The position numbers and the translations under genes were made by a program. Below the pieces are notes generated by a model. It ran no database searches, was not told where the DNA came from, and saw only the letters and a program-made list of their open reading frames with translations. A stretch of DNA of 58,467 nt from Eubacterium sp. CAG:180 (GTDB taxonomy: Bacteria; Bacillota; Clostridia; Oscillospirales; Acutalibacteraceae), in NCBI GenBank assembly GCA_000432435.1, contig HF993122.1:1-58467 (forward strand), written 5' to 3'. Below, one piece after another: positions 1 to 7,507 of this stretch (positions within the stretch are counted from its first letter, which is position 1; each line of letters begins with the position of its first letter).

Positions 1-2
1 GA

Positions 3-314
3 GAATTTACTACTTGGAAAGATGTTAATACTTATAATACTAATAATAATAATGATACTAAGTTATACTATAAAAATACTGATGGAACATACACATTTGC
101 TAATTATACTTCTATTGAATTTGGTAAAGGAGCAGAATATGCACTATATTTTGATGATGAAAACGAATTGAAAAAAGCATTATTAGGCAAAGCATACTAT
201 GTGGTTGCAGTTCCTGTTAAGAAAACATATGACCCCAATGCTGAAAATTTATATGTTTGCCGTGAAAAGAATGGATTAGCATGTACATATATAAAAGAAA
301 CTAAGAAAGGATAG
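3..314 (+). CDS. C-terminal end of an unrecognised AT-rich gene (5' end outside window)
   Basis: An open frame runs in from the left edge and stops with TAG at 312-314, giving about 103 residues. I do not recognise it. The visible part is polar, with an Asn/Thr-rich stretch near the left edge (NTNNNND), several aromatic residues, and a short beta-prone tail ending KETKKG. There are no obvious membrane segments. Base composition is strikingly AT-rich, with Asn, Lys and Ile codons ending in A/T, unlike the GC-richer genes from 829 onward. The next small gene starts 8 bases later, so the two are probably co-transcribed. It could be the tail of a secreted or surface protein, but nothing visible proves that. 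Confidence 0.5.
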   Translation, partial: EFTTWKDVNTYNTNNNNDTKLYYKNTDGTYTFANYTSIEFGKGAEYALYFDDENELKKALLGKAYYVVAVPVKKTYDPNAENLYVCREKNGLACTYIKETKKG

Positions 315-322
315 ATAAAACT

Positions 323-550
323 ATGAGCAAAAACGAAAAAACAGCCAACGATTCATATTTGATTGTTAAAGGCGAGGAGAAAGAGATGAAAAAAATCTCA
401 TATCGTGGCAATCTTATAGAAGAATTTAAGGACGATGATGCTGTATATTCTAAAATACAGCACATTAAGACGGATGCAAAAGGACTAAGGCAAATAGCGG
501 AAATTGTAGAAGAATACGGCTATAGCATTTATCATCTTACACAGTTGTAA
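323..550 (+). CDS. Small hypothetical protein, 75 aa
   Basis: A 75-residue acidic/basic soluble protein with no family I recognise. The ATG at 323 has an AAAGGA at 306-311, spaced 12 bases, which is rather long. An internal in-frame ATG at 386, preceded by GAGGAG, would give a 54-residue protein starting MKKISYRG and is a serious alternative. The C-terminal part reads as beta-strand/turn followed by a helix (IKTDAKGLRQIAEIVEEYGYSI). It follows the AT-rich partial gene by 8 bases and is closed by a strong terminator at 573-615, so the two form the end of one unit. Composition matches the AT-rich left edge rather than the rest of the window. Confidence 0.5.
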   Translation: MSKNEKTANDSYLIVKGEEKEMKKISYRGNLIEEFKDDDAVYSKIQHIKTDAKGLRQIAEIVEEYGYSIYHLTQL

Positions 551-572
551 TTTGTAAATTTATTTTATACAT

Positions 573-615
573 AACAACCCCGCTGCGCAGCATCTGCGGA
601 GCGGAGTTGTTTTTT
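573..615 (+). terminator. Rho-independent terminator of the left-edge unit
   Basis: AACAAC-CCGCT-CGCAG pairs with CTGCG-AGCGG-GTTGTT around a CAT loop, with one unpaired base at each junction, followed by TTTTT. It lies 22 bases after the stop of the small hypothetical gene. Confidence 0.85.
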
Positions 616-703
616 ATCTGTATGGTGTGGGATTTTTTGCCGTGAAATTCGGCTTTTGCACATTAAACCGTTAAATTTATCGGCGATTTTATGTATTAAA
701 TCG

Positions 704-732
704 TTGAAATATTTTAATTTGTGTGATAAAAT
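704..732 (+). promoter_or_regulatory. Predicted sigma-A promoter of putP
   Basis: TTGAAA (704-709), 17-base spacer, TAAAAT (727-732). It would start transcription near 740 and give a leader of about 90 bases before the putP start. Confidence 0.6.
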
Positions 733-807
733 AGCTTTTATCGGAATCGCACACGGCGATACGGGAATGAGAGCTGCCGAAGCATCTCGGCGGCTCGTTT
801 TATTTTT
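727..807 (+). promoter_or_regulatory. Structured leader of putP with terminator-like hairpin
   Basis: Three consecutive hairpins are visible. GATAAAA/TTTTATC with a TAGC loop begins inside the -10 box. ATCGC/GCGAT follows at about 746-760. GAGCTGCCGA (771-780) pairs with TCGGCGGCTC (787-796) and is followed by GTTTTATTTTT. The last is a good intrinsic terminator placed 22 bases before the putP ATG with no gene between it and the promoter, so it may act as an attenuator. I do not recognise a known riboswitch class. Confidence 0.5.
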
Positions 808-828
808 GCTTTTAAGAGGAGTGCTGAA

Positions 829-2370
829 ATGACGTCATCAACTGTATGCATTTTGGCGACGATATTTGTTTATCTCGTCGGAATGCTCGTAATCGGATTT
901 CACTATGCCAAAAAGAACGAGTCCTCAACCGACTTTTATCTCGGCGGCAGAAAACTCGGCCCTCTCGTCACGGCAATGAGCGCCGAGGCGAGCGATATGT
1001 CAAGCTATTTGCTTATGGGCTTGCCGGGCCTTGCGTATCTGTCGGGTGTTGCCGACGTCGGCTGGACCGCCATAGGACTTGCCGTAGGTACATATCTCAA
1101 CTGGCTTTTAACTGCCGGCAGACTTCGCAGATATACCCATAAAACCGACTCTTTCACCCTGCCGCAGTTCTTTTCGCACCGTTTCCGCGATAAGAAAAAC
1201 ATATTATCGTGTATGGCGGCTTTGATTATAATAATATTTTTCATTCCCTATACGGCGTCGGGCTTTGCCGCCTGCGGAAAGCTGTTTTCGTCGCTGTTCG
1301 GTATGAATTATATGACCGCAATGCTGATTTCGGCAATAGTAATAGTTGGCTACACGGCTGCGGGCGGATTTTTTGCCGCCTCTACCACCGACTTTGTCCA
1401 GAGCATTATTATGACCGTGGCTATTGTGTTTGTACTGATATATGCCACCGTGTCGGCAGGCGGCGTCTCGGCTGTTGCGGAAAACGCAAAACAGCTTCCC
1501 GGTTATCTTTCGTTCGTTTCGTCGTATTCCGAAGCTACGGGCGAGAGCGAGCCGTACAACCTTTTGCACATAATCACAACTCTTTCGTGGGGACTCGGTT
1601 ATTTCGGTATGCCGCATATCCTTCTTCGCTTTATGGCGATTGAGGACGATAAAAAGCTTAAACTCTCAAGAAGAGTTGCGTCTGTTTGGGTCGTTATAGC
1701 AATGGCTATGGCTGTGCTTATAGGTTTAGTCGGCAGAGGCCTTTCAAGTACGGGACTTATCGACAGCCTCCACGGAAATGACACGGAAACGGTTATAGTT
1801 CGCGTAGCCGGACTTCTTTCAACCCACGGTGTTTTCCCGGCACTTATGGCAGGTCTTATTTTGGCGGGAATTCTTGCAAGCACAATGTCCACGGCGGACT
1901 CACAGCTTTTGGCTGCCGCATCGAGCGTATCCGAGAACATATTGCGCGAGACCTTGGGACTTAAAATTTCGGAGAAAAAGAGTATGCTTGCCGCAAGAAT
2001 TACGGTAGTTATAATAGCGATACTCGGCGTTGTTATAGCCAGAAATCCCGACAGTTCGGTATTCGGCATAGTTTCGTTCGCTTGGGCAGGCTTCGGCGCG
2101 GCGTTCGGACCGCTCGTTATATGCGCGCTCTTCTGGAAGCGCACAAATCTCCCGGGCGCAATCTCGGGCATGGCTGTCGGCGGAATAATGGTATTTGTTT
2201 GGAAATATCTTATAAAGCCGCTCGGCGGAGTTTTCGGAATATATGAGCTTTTGCCGGCATTCCTTATGGGACTTATCACAATAATTGTTGTGAGCCTTTG
2301 CACCAAAGCTCCGAGCAAGGAAATAACCGATGAATTTGACGAGGTCAAAGCTATGGGTAAGGCGAAATAA
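829..2370 (+). CDS. putP: Sodium/proline symporter, SSS family
   Basis: Imports L-proline with Na+ across the cytoplasmic membrane. The 513 residues match the family length (E. coli PutP is about 500) and read as 12-13 membrane helices. The SSS/PutP hallmark SAEASDMSSYLLMGLPG lies at about residues 51-67, with the Asp and Ser that correspond to the known Na+-site residues D55 and S57 of E. coli PutP. A second signature, STADSQLLAAASS, is near residue 361, in the helix that carries Ser/Thr Na+ ligands. The ATG has AAGAGGAG at a good distance. It is a single-gene unit, with its own promoter, an attenuator-like leader and a terminator at 2407-2438. A related SSS substrate cannot be excluded, but the motifs fit PutP closely. 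Confidence 0.9.
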   Translation: MTSSTVCILATIFVYLVGMLVIGFHYAKKNESSTDFYLGGRKLGPLVTAMSAEASDMSSYLLMGLPGLAYLSGVADVGWTAIGLAVGTYLNWLLTAGRLRRYTHKTDSFTLPQFFSHRFRDKKNILSCMAALIIIIFFIPYTASGFAACGKLFSSLFGMNYMTAMLISAIVIVGYTAAGGFFAASTTDFVQSIIMTVAIVFVLIYATVSAGGVSAVAENAKQLPGYLSFVSSYSEATGESEPYNLLHIITTLSWGLGYFGMPHILLRFMAIEDDKKLKLSRRVASVWVVIAMAMAVLIGLVGRGLSSTGLIDSLHGNDTETVIVRVAGLLSTHGVFPALMAGLILAGILASTMSTADSQLLAAASSVSENILRETLGLKISEKKSMLAARITVVIIAILGVVIARNPDSSVFGIVSFAWAGFGAAFGPLVICALFWKRTNLPGAISGMAVGGIMVFVWKYLIKPLGGVFGIYELLPAFLMGLITIIVVSLCTKAPSKEITDEFDEVKAMGKAK

Positions 2371-2406
2371 GCGGTAGCTTTGTCGGGTTTTAATATTGTC
2401 TTTTTG

Positions 2407-2438
2407 GGGTGCCGGATTTTGTTCGGCACCCTGTTTTT
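2407..2438 (+). terminator. Terminator of putP
   Basis: GGGTGCCG (2407-2414) pairs perfectly with CGGCACCC (2424-2431), then TGTTTTT. Confidence 0.9.
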
Positions 2439-2541
2439 ATGATGCTGTTAATAATTTGTTACAATTTCAACAAGAAATAACATTCAAAATATACCGTTGT
2501 TTATTCTGTTCTACAAAAATAAATTTTGTCCTGTAAGATTA

Positions 2542-2570
2542 TTGACAAATTATTTTAAAAAGACTATTGT
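2542..2570 (+). promoter_or_regulatory. Promoter of the T-box/cstA transcript
   Basis: TTGACA (2542-2547), 17-base spacer, TATTGT (2565-2570), about 25 bases before the first T-box stem. Confidence 0.65.
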
Positions 2571-2592
2571 ATTAGCAATGTATCAGTCAAAT

Positions 2593-2917
2593 GCAATGAG
2601 CAGGACATGACTATTCGTATCACCGCTTTCAGAAAGCCGTCGGCAGTGCGAGACGGCAGCAAGGCACGTTTGGCTCTCACCTGTTAGCAGCTTCGGTGAA
2701 AGATTTTTCTAGTAGTCGAAGCCGGAAACCCACCGTTAAAGGGGCGCGCCATCCATTATGGGCGGCGGTCGAGAGGCCGACAGTAAAATATCGGCAAGCA
2801 AAGTGGTATCGCGGAAGTAAATTTGCAACGGCGCAAATATACGTTTTGTAAGTTTAGCCTTCGTCTTTGCACGGGCTACCCGAAAGCGGGTATGCTGTGT
2901 GAGGACGAGGGCTTTTT
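2593..2917 (+). ncRNA. T-box leader with leucine-like specifier, upstream of cstA
   Basis: Stem I: CAGG (2601-2604) pairs with CCTG (2680-2683), enclosing a specifier loop with ACATGA on the 5' side and CTCTCA on the 3' side. By the usual register (specifier, purine, then basal helix) the specifier is CTC at 2676-2678, a Leu codon. Distally there is an AGAAAG (AG-bulge type) and a GC-rich apical hairpin. The T-box core GCAAAGTGGTATCGCGGAAG starts at 2798. Its bulge TGGT (2804-2807) would pair with an ACCA tRNA end, as expected for tRNA-Leu. The antiterminator forms by GCAAAG (2798-2803) with CTTTGC (2865-2870) and GAAG with CTTC. It competes with the terminator 2857-2917. Uncharged tRNA-Leu would allow read-through into cstA. 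Confidence 0.85.
2857..2917 (+). terminator. T-box terminator before cstA
   Basis: GCCTTCGTC (2857-2865) pairs along its full length with GACGAGGGC (2904-2912), extended by inner pairing, then TTTTT. Its 5' strand overlaps the 3' strand of the antiterminator, as T-box switching requires. Confidence 0.85.
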
Positions 2918-2971
2918 GTTTTGCAAAAATGCATTCGGCTGAGAATCTTTTTTAAGAGAAGGGTTAGAAAA

Positions 2972-4723
2972 ATGAACACACTTGTAATTGTGCTTATCGC
3001 GGCGGTTGTCCTTGTGGCAGCGTATCTGCTTTACGGACGCTGGCTTGCGAAAAAATGGGGAATAGATCCCAAGGCGCAGACTCCTGCCGTAAAATACAAT
3101 GACGGCAAGGACTATGTACCGACAAATGGCTGGACCGTTTTCAGCCATCAGTTTTCTTCGATAGCCGGTGCAGGCCCCGTAACCGGCGCTATACAGGCGG
3201 CGGCTTTCGGCTGGCTTCCGGTACTCCTTTGGGTGTTGCTCGGCGGCGTATTTTTCGGAGCGGTCACGGACTTCGGCGCTCTTTACGCCTCGGTTAAAAA
3301 TGACGGTAAATCCATGGGCGTGCTTATTGAAAAATACATAGGCAAAACAGGGCGTAAGCTTTTCCTTTTGTTCTGCTGGCTGTTTACTCTGCTTGTAATA
3401 GCGGCATTTGCCGATATGGTTGCAGGAACATTTAATGCATATACCGTAAAGGACGGCGTTTCGGTACTTTCCGATGCCGCAAATACAAACGGCTGTGCAG
3501 GCACCATTTCAATAATGTTTATGGTATTTGCCGTAATATTCGGACTTATCCAAAAGAAATTCAATCTCTCCGGCTGGAAGGAAGCCGTTGTCGGTCTTCT
3601 TTGTGTGGTGGCTTCCTTTGCTATCGGTATGCATTTTCCGCTCATTCTCTCAAAGGACGCATGGAGCTATATTACATTTGTTTATATCTTCTTCGCGGCG
3701 GTGCTTCCCATGTGGCTCTTAAAGCAGCCGCGTGATTATATGACCACATTTATGTTTATCGGTATGATAGCCGGTGCGGTTATAGGATTGCTTGTTGCTC
3801 ACCCAACAATGAATCTTCCCGTATTTACGGGCTTTACAAACGAAAAGCTCGGCACACTGTTCCCGATACTCTTCGTAACGGTTGCGTGCGGTGCTGTTTC
3901 GGGCTTCCACAGCCTTGTATCCTCCGGAACCTCATCAAAGACCATTGAAAACGAAAAAGATATGACAAAGGTCGGCTACGGCGCAATGGTACTTGAGAGC
4001 CTGCTCGCGGTGCTTGCTCTTTGCGTAGCAGGCGCGGCGGCTTCTCAGGACGGCACACCGGCTTCGGGCACTCCTTTCCAGATATTCAGCCGCGGCGTTG
4101 CCGGCTTCTTTGAAATGTTTGGTATTCCCGTACACTTCGCTACGGTATTTATGACAATGTGCGTTTCGGCACTTGCGCTTACAAGCCTTGACGCCGTTGC
4201 GCGTATAGGCAGAATGAGCTTCCAGGAGCTGTTTGCGGTTGACGATATGAAAAACGCGAAGCCTTGGCGCAAGGTTCTCTGCAATCCGTATTTCTCAACA
4301 ATTATTACGCTTCTTTTCGGCTTTGTACTCACAAAAATCGGATATGCAAACATCTGGCCGCTGTTCGGTTCGGCAAACCAGCTTTTGAGCGCTCTCGTAC
4401 TTATAACCCTCTGCGTATTTATGAAGGTTACGGGCAGAAGCAACAAGATGCTCTTCCCGCCGATGATAATAATGCTTTGCGTTACGTTTACGGCACTCGT
4501 TCAGCGCCTTATAGCTATGGTAAAGGCTATAAGCACAGCCGCAGCGGTTACGATTCCCGCAGGCGAGACCACTTGGGGCAAGGTGTTCTTAAACAACGGA
4601 CTTCAGCTTGTCATAGCTGTTTTGCTTATAGTGCTCGGTCTTACAATAGTTATCAACTCTATGAAGAGCTATGTTAAGAGCAAAAAGAGCAGCGAGAAAA
4701 AAGAAGAAAAAGTAAACGGCTAA
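2972..4723 (+). CDS. cstA: CstA-family carbon starvation / peptide-pyruvate transporter
   Basis: An integral membrane carrier of the CstA family (peptide and pyruvate uptake in characterised relatives). I place the start at ATG 2972, behind AAGAGAAGGG, giving 583 residues beginning MNTLVIVLIAAVV. A TTG at 2921 in the same frame overlaps the T-box terminator tail and is rejected. The family motif HQFSSIAGAGPVTGAIQAA (in about the first 80 residues) and GSANQLLSALVLI near the C-terminal third are visible. About 14-16 hydrophobic helices are readable, with a Lys/Glu-rich cytosolic tail (KSKKSSEKKEEK). It is shorter than E. coli CstA (about 700), as is common in Clostridia. The T-box leader implies induction when a tRNA, probably tRNA-Leu, is uncharged, which fits a peptide importer. 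Confidence 0.88.
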   Translation: MNTLVIVLIAAVVLVAAYLLYGRWLAKKWGIDPKAQTPAVKYNDGKDYVPTNGWTVFSHQFSSIAGAGPVTGAIQAAAFGWLPVLLWVLLGGVFFGAVTDFGALYASVKNDGKSMGVLIEKYIGKTGRKLFLLFCWLFTLLVIAAFADMVAGTFNAYTVKDGVSVLSDAANTNGCAGTISIMFMVFAVIFGLIQKKFNLSGWKEAVVGLLCVVASFAIGMHFPLILSKDAWSYITFVYIFFAAVLPMWLLKQPRDYMTTFMFIGMIAGAVIGLLVAHPTMNLPVFTGFTNEKLGTLFPILFVTVACGAVSGFHSLVSSGTSSKTIENEKDMTKVGYGAMVLESLLAVLALCVAGAAASQDGTPASGTPFQIFSRGVAGFFEMFGIPVHFATVFMTMCVSALALTSLDAVARIGRMSFQELFAVDDMKNAKPWRKVLCNPYFSTIITLLFGFVLTKIGYANIWPLFGSANQLLSALVLITLCVFMKVTGRSNKMLFPPMIIMLCVTFTALVQRLIAMVKAISTAAAVTIPAGETTWGKVFLNNGLQLVIAVLLIVLGLTIVINSMKSYVKSKKSSEKKEEKVNG

Positions 4724-4741
4724 TCAATACCGTTAAAACGG

Positions 4742-4786
4742 ACAGGGGACTGTAAAAACGATGTTTTACAGCCCCTTGTTTTTTTG
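4742..4786 (+). terminator. Terminator of cstA
   Basis: ACAGGGG-CTGTAAAA pairs with TTTTACAG-CCCCTTGT, then TTTTTTT. It sits between cstA and the convergent GH5 gene. Confidence 0.85.
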
Positions 4787-4814
4787 TTATATTATTTGAT
4801 TTTAACGAGAGCTT

Positions 4815-6203
4815 TTATGCTCCTATAACACCCGAAGAGGGACAGCTGAAAATACCGACCGTTTTGCCGTTAAGCTTATATGAAGAGGTTGCGAGATTTT
4901 CCTTTGACCACAGCTTTTCGTACAGCTCATAGAGCTCCTGCGGCGAAAGATTTTCGAGCGACGGTATTTTTTGTCCGTTTTCGGCGAGTATTTTGTTCTT
5001 TGCTTCTTCCGAAGAAGCCATGGCGGCTATATCATTTATCGCAAGAGATTTGTTGTAAAGTCCCCAATCGGAGTCTTTGTAAGAGGTAGTTTTGTAATTC
5101 CACAGCGTGTAGCTTATAAGAGCGCTGTCCATAAGCGAAACGGCGTCACCGCAGAATACTGTCGGGTTAAATTCACCCATATAGACCGCAACCTTGTATT
5201 GGCGTCTTGCCTTTTTCATAGAACGGATAAGCTGTTTTGTCGTCTTTTTCTCCTTATCGTAGGAGTGAAGCTGATACATCATATTCGACCAGCCCATCTC
5301 GGAGGGGGCGGGGAGCTTATCCATTCGCCAAAGCGCCTCTACGGTTATTATGTGGTCACGGTCTGCGGAGCGTATGGCTTTTATCATTCTGTCGTATACC
5401 GCTTTTCTGAGCGTCACGTCCTGCCACGGGTCAGCGGCGTTTTCGGGCAGAACACCGTGTTCGGTGTCCGCGTTGTTGAGCGGCTCGTTCATAACGTCGT
5501 ATGCTGCAACGCAGGTGCGGTCTTTATACCGTGTCGCTATTTTTATCCAGAGATTTTCCATTATGACCTGATAATTCTTATCACTATACAAGAGATTTCT
5601 CCCGGTCTTACCCGACGAATGGTCGCCGTTTTGACCGCCGGGGCAGCCGTGCATGTCAAATATCAGATACAGGTTGTATTTTTCCGCCATTTCACAGGCA
5701 AAATCAAGCTTTACAAATCCCGGATTTTCGTCATCGTTCTCGGTTATGTATGTGCCGTTTTCGTCCGACATAAAGTTTCTGTACCAGAAGGGTATTCTGA
5801 TGCAGTTAAATCCGAGAGCTTTAACATTTTCAAAATCCTCTTCGGTGATGTAATTGTCACGGTAGCTTTTAAAAAGCTCTGCGGTTTTTTCTTCCCCGAA
5901 AAGAAGCGTGAATTTATTTAAGGTGTCAAGTTCCGCCCAGCCGTCGTCCGTTCCGCCCTTTACGGTAAGACTCCTGTCGAGGCTCATAACGGGGCACATC
6001 CAGGTCTCCTGCAAGAGCCAACCTCCGAAGTTGACGCCGCGAAGCTGTATGCCGTTGTCGCCGCCGTCTGTGAGGTAGCCGTCCTCGCTGACTCGCAAGA
6101 GCTTGGAGTTGTCGATTTCACGCCGTATTTTCGGCTTCTGACCGCAGGACGAAAGACAAAACAGCAAAGCCGCAGACAGTATAACGCAAACTAACCTTTT
6201 CAT
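4815..6203 (-). CDS. Glycoside hydrolase family 5 lipoprotein
   Basis: A secreted or membrane-tethered beta-glycosidase of the GH5 (cellulase/exo-1,3-beta-glucanase-like) fold. I choose ATG 6203, behind AGGAG, giving MKRLVCVILSAALLFCLSSC, a lipoprotein signal with Cys at residue 20 (462 aa total). An upstream ATG at 6236 would overlap the preceding stop but would put 11 polar residues before the signal. Domain landmarks are LRGVNFGGWLLQETW at about residue 55, NCIRIPFWYRNF at about 133, the acid/base Glu in VMNEPLN at about 240, and the nucleophile Glu in VYMGEFNP at about 344. Both catalytic residues are present. Thirty bases upstream lies the O-acetyltransferase gene in the same direction, probably one operon. 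The exact polysaccharide cannot be read from sequence. Confidence 0.85.
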   Translation of the reverse strand: MKRLVCVILSAALLFCLSSCGQKPKIRREIDNSKLLRVSEDGYLTDGGDNGIQLRGVNFGGWLLQETWMCPVMSLDRSLTVKGGTDDGWAELDTLNKFTLLFGEEKTAELFKSYRDNYITEEDFENVKALGFNCIRIPFWYRNFMSDENGTYITENDDENPGFVKLDFACEMAEKYNLYLIFDMHGCPGGQNGDHSSGKTGRNLLYSDKNYQVIMENLWIKIATRYKDRTCVAAYDVMNEPLNNADTEHGVLPENAADPWQDVTLRKAVYDRMIKAIRSADRDHIITVEALWRMDKLPAPSEMGWSNMMYQLHSYDKEKKTTKQLIRSMKKARRQYKVAVYMGEFNPTVFCGDAVSLMDSALISYTLWNYKTTSYKDSDWGLYNKSLAINDIAAMASSEEAKNKILAENGQKIPSLENLSPQELYELYEKLWSKENLATSSYKLNGKTVGIFSCPSSGVIGA

Positions 6204-6232
6204 AACACCGCTCCTATTGTTAATTGTTTTTA

Positions 6233-6850
6233 TCATTCGATTGACGAGTAATCTATTTTTCTGCTTTTGAAATAGTATTCCCTGTCGTGCTCGCCGACAT
6301 CACGCATTACGCGGCACGGATTTCCGACGGCGACCACAGATGACGGAATGTCCTTTGTAACAACGCTGCCCGCGCCTATGACGGTGTTATCGCCTATCGT
6401 AACGCCGGGCAGAATAAGCGAGCCTGCGCCTATCCAGCAGTTCTTGCCTATATGAATCGGCATATTGTATTGGTATTCCTTTGCTCTGAGCGTGGGATCT
6501 ATCGGGTGACCGGCGGTTGCCACGGTAACGTGAGGGCCGAACATTGTGTTGTCGCCGACGTATATGTGAGTATCGTCAACAAGCGTCAAGCCGAAATTGG
6601 CATAGATATGATTGCCGAAGTGTACATGCTCTCCGCCGAAGTTTGAGTGAAAAGGAGGTTCTATGTAGCAGTCATCGCCTATTTCCGCAAACATCTCCCT
6701 GAGCATTTCCTCGCGCTTTTTAAGCTCGGTCGGCCGAGTCATATTAAAGTCGTAAAGCCTGTCGAGACGCTTTAATTGATGCCGCATTATCTCTTCATCG
6801 CCGGGTAAATACAATTCACCGGTGTGCATTTTGTCTTTCATAGAGCTCAT
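6233..6850 (-). CDS. maa: Maltose/galactoside O-acetyltransferase (hexapeptide repeat)
   Basis: Transfers acetyl from acetyl-CoA to a sugar hydroxyl in the cytoplasm. It has 205 residues, the usual LacA/Maa length. The N-terminal helical Mac domain (about 1-60, MKDKMHTGELYLPGDEE...) precedes a left-handed beta-helix of hexapeptide repeats (IYANFGLTLVDD, IHIGKNCWIGAGSLILPGVTIGDNTVIGAGSVVTKDI, written here in two pieces of the same helix). The catalytic His lies in ATAGHPIDP at about residue 115. The C-terminal GNPCRVMR is typical. ATG overlaps nothing upstream, and GAAAGAGGAA is the ribosome site. Its stop is 30 bases before the GH5 start, so the pair is likely co-expressed. maa versus lacA cannot be decided. 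Confidence 0.85.
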   Translation of the reverse strand: MSSMKDKMHTGELYLPGDEEIMRHQLKRLDRLYDFNMTRPTELKKREEMLREMFAEIGDDCYIEPPFHSNFGGEHVHFGNHIYANFGLTLVDDTHIYVGDNTMFGPHVTVATAGHPIDPTLRAKEYQYNMPIHIGKNCWIGAGSLILPGVTIGDNTVIGAGSVVTKDIPSSVVAVGNPCRVMRDVGEHDREYYFKSRKIDYSSIE

Positions 6851-6874
6851 TTAAATTCCTCTTTCTCTCTTTTA

Positions 6875-6903
6875 TTGACATAAATTATAATTGATATTAT
6901 CAT
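6875..6903 (+). promoter_or_regulatory. Promoter of the PPC/DUF296 gene
   Basis: TTGACA (6875-6880), 17-base spacer, TATCAT (6898-6903), in the AT-rich divergent region between maa and the PPC gene. Confidence 0.5.
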
Positions 6904-6959
6904 AAGTATATCATTTTTGTATATAGCTTTCCACTATAAAGTTTAACGGAGGAATTACA

Positions 6960-7379
6960 ATGGATTACAGAAAATTCGGAGATACCGTGGTTGCGAGATT
7001 TGACCGCGGAGAGGAATTTACAAGCTCGCTGCAAGAGCTCTGTGAAAAGGAAAATATTAAGCTGGCGTCCGTTTCGGCGATAGGCGCATTAAATGCGTTT
7101 ACCGCAGGAGTATATATGGTGGACGAGAAAAGATATGTGAAAAACGAATTTAAAGGCTGCTTCGAGATCGTTTCGCTCACGGGAACCGTAAACACCAAGG
7201 GCGGCAAGTATTACAGCCATCTGCACATAAGCGCCGGAGACGAGAGCGGCCGTGTTTTCGGCGGACATCTTAATGAGGCACATATCAGCGCGACCGCCGA
7301 GGTTGTAATAAGGATGATAAACGGTGAGGTTGACAGGTTTTATGACGATGCTACGGGCCTTAATCTGTTTAAATTTTAA
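6960..7379 (+). CDS. PPC/DUF296 domain protein
   Basis: A 139-residue single-domain protein of the plant-and-prokaryote-conserved (PCC/PPC, DUF296) family. These form trimers with a metal-binding site and are often called DNA-binding, though the bacterial function is unclear. Visible features are the N-terminal strand GDTVVARFDRGEEF, ASVSAIGALNAFTAGVY, and the His motif YSHLHISAGDESGRVFGGHL at about 81-100, which carries the conserved His residues. TAEVVIRMI follows. The start has CGGAGGAAT at an ideal distance. It is monocistronic, divergent from maa. There is no strong terminator after it, only a GCGC-rich region ending in TTTTTT near 7430. Confidence 0.85.
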   Translation: MDYRKFGDTVVARFDRGEEFTSSLQELCEKENIKLASVSAIGALNAFTAGVYMVDEKRYVKNEFKGCFEIVSLTGTVNTKGGKYYSHLHISAGDESGRVFGGHLNEAHISATAEVVIRMINGEVDRFYDDATGLNLFKF

Positions 7380-7443
7380 GCCGACTCAAATCAGAATATG
7401 CGTCGTGCGCTCTTTGGGGCGTTCGGCGCTTTTTTAATTTCTG

Positions 7444-7471
7444 TTGACAAACGGATAATATGTGTTATACT
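7444..7471 (+). promoter_or_regulatory. Promoter of the marR-MATE operon
   Basis: TTGACA (7444-7449), 16-base spacer, TATACT (7466-7471). The operator follows immediately. Confidence 0.75.
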
Positions 7472-7472
7472 A

Positions 7473-7496
7473 AATTAGTTCAATTTAGAACTAATT
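7473..7496 (+). promoter_or_regulatory. Palindromic MarR operator
   Basis: AATTAGTTC (7473-7481) and GAACTAATT (7488-7496) form a perfect 9-bp inverted repeat with a 6-bp spacer just downstream of the -10 box and over the start of transcription. Position and symmetry fit autorepression by the MarR protein encoded 11 bases later. Confidence 0.75.
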
Positions 7497-7507
7497 GAGG
7501 TGATGTG

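Noticed and set aside
2921..2971. TTG start of cstA at 2921
   Set aside because: It lies in the tail of the T-box terminator, lacks a ribosome site, and adds a basic non-conserved lead. ATG 2972 is well placed.
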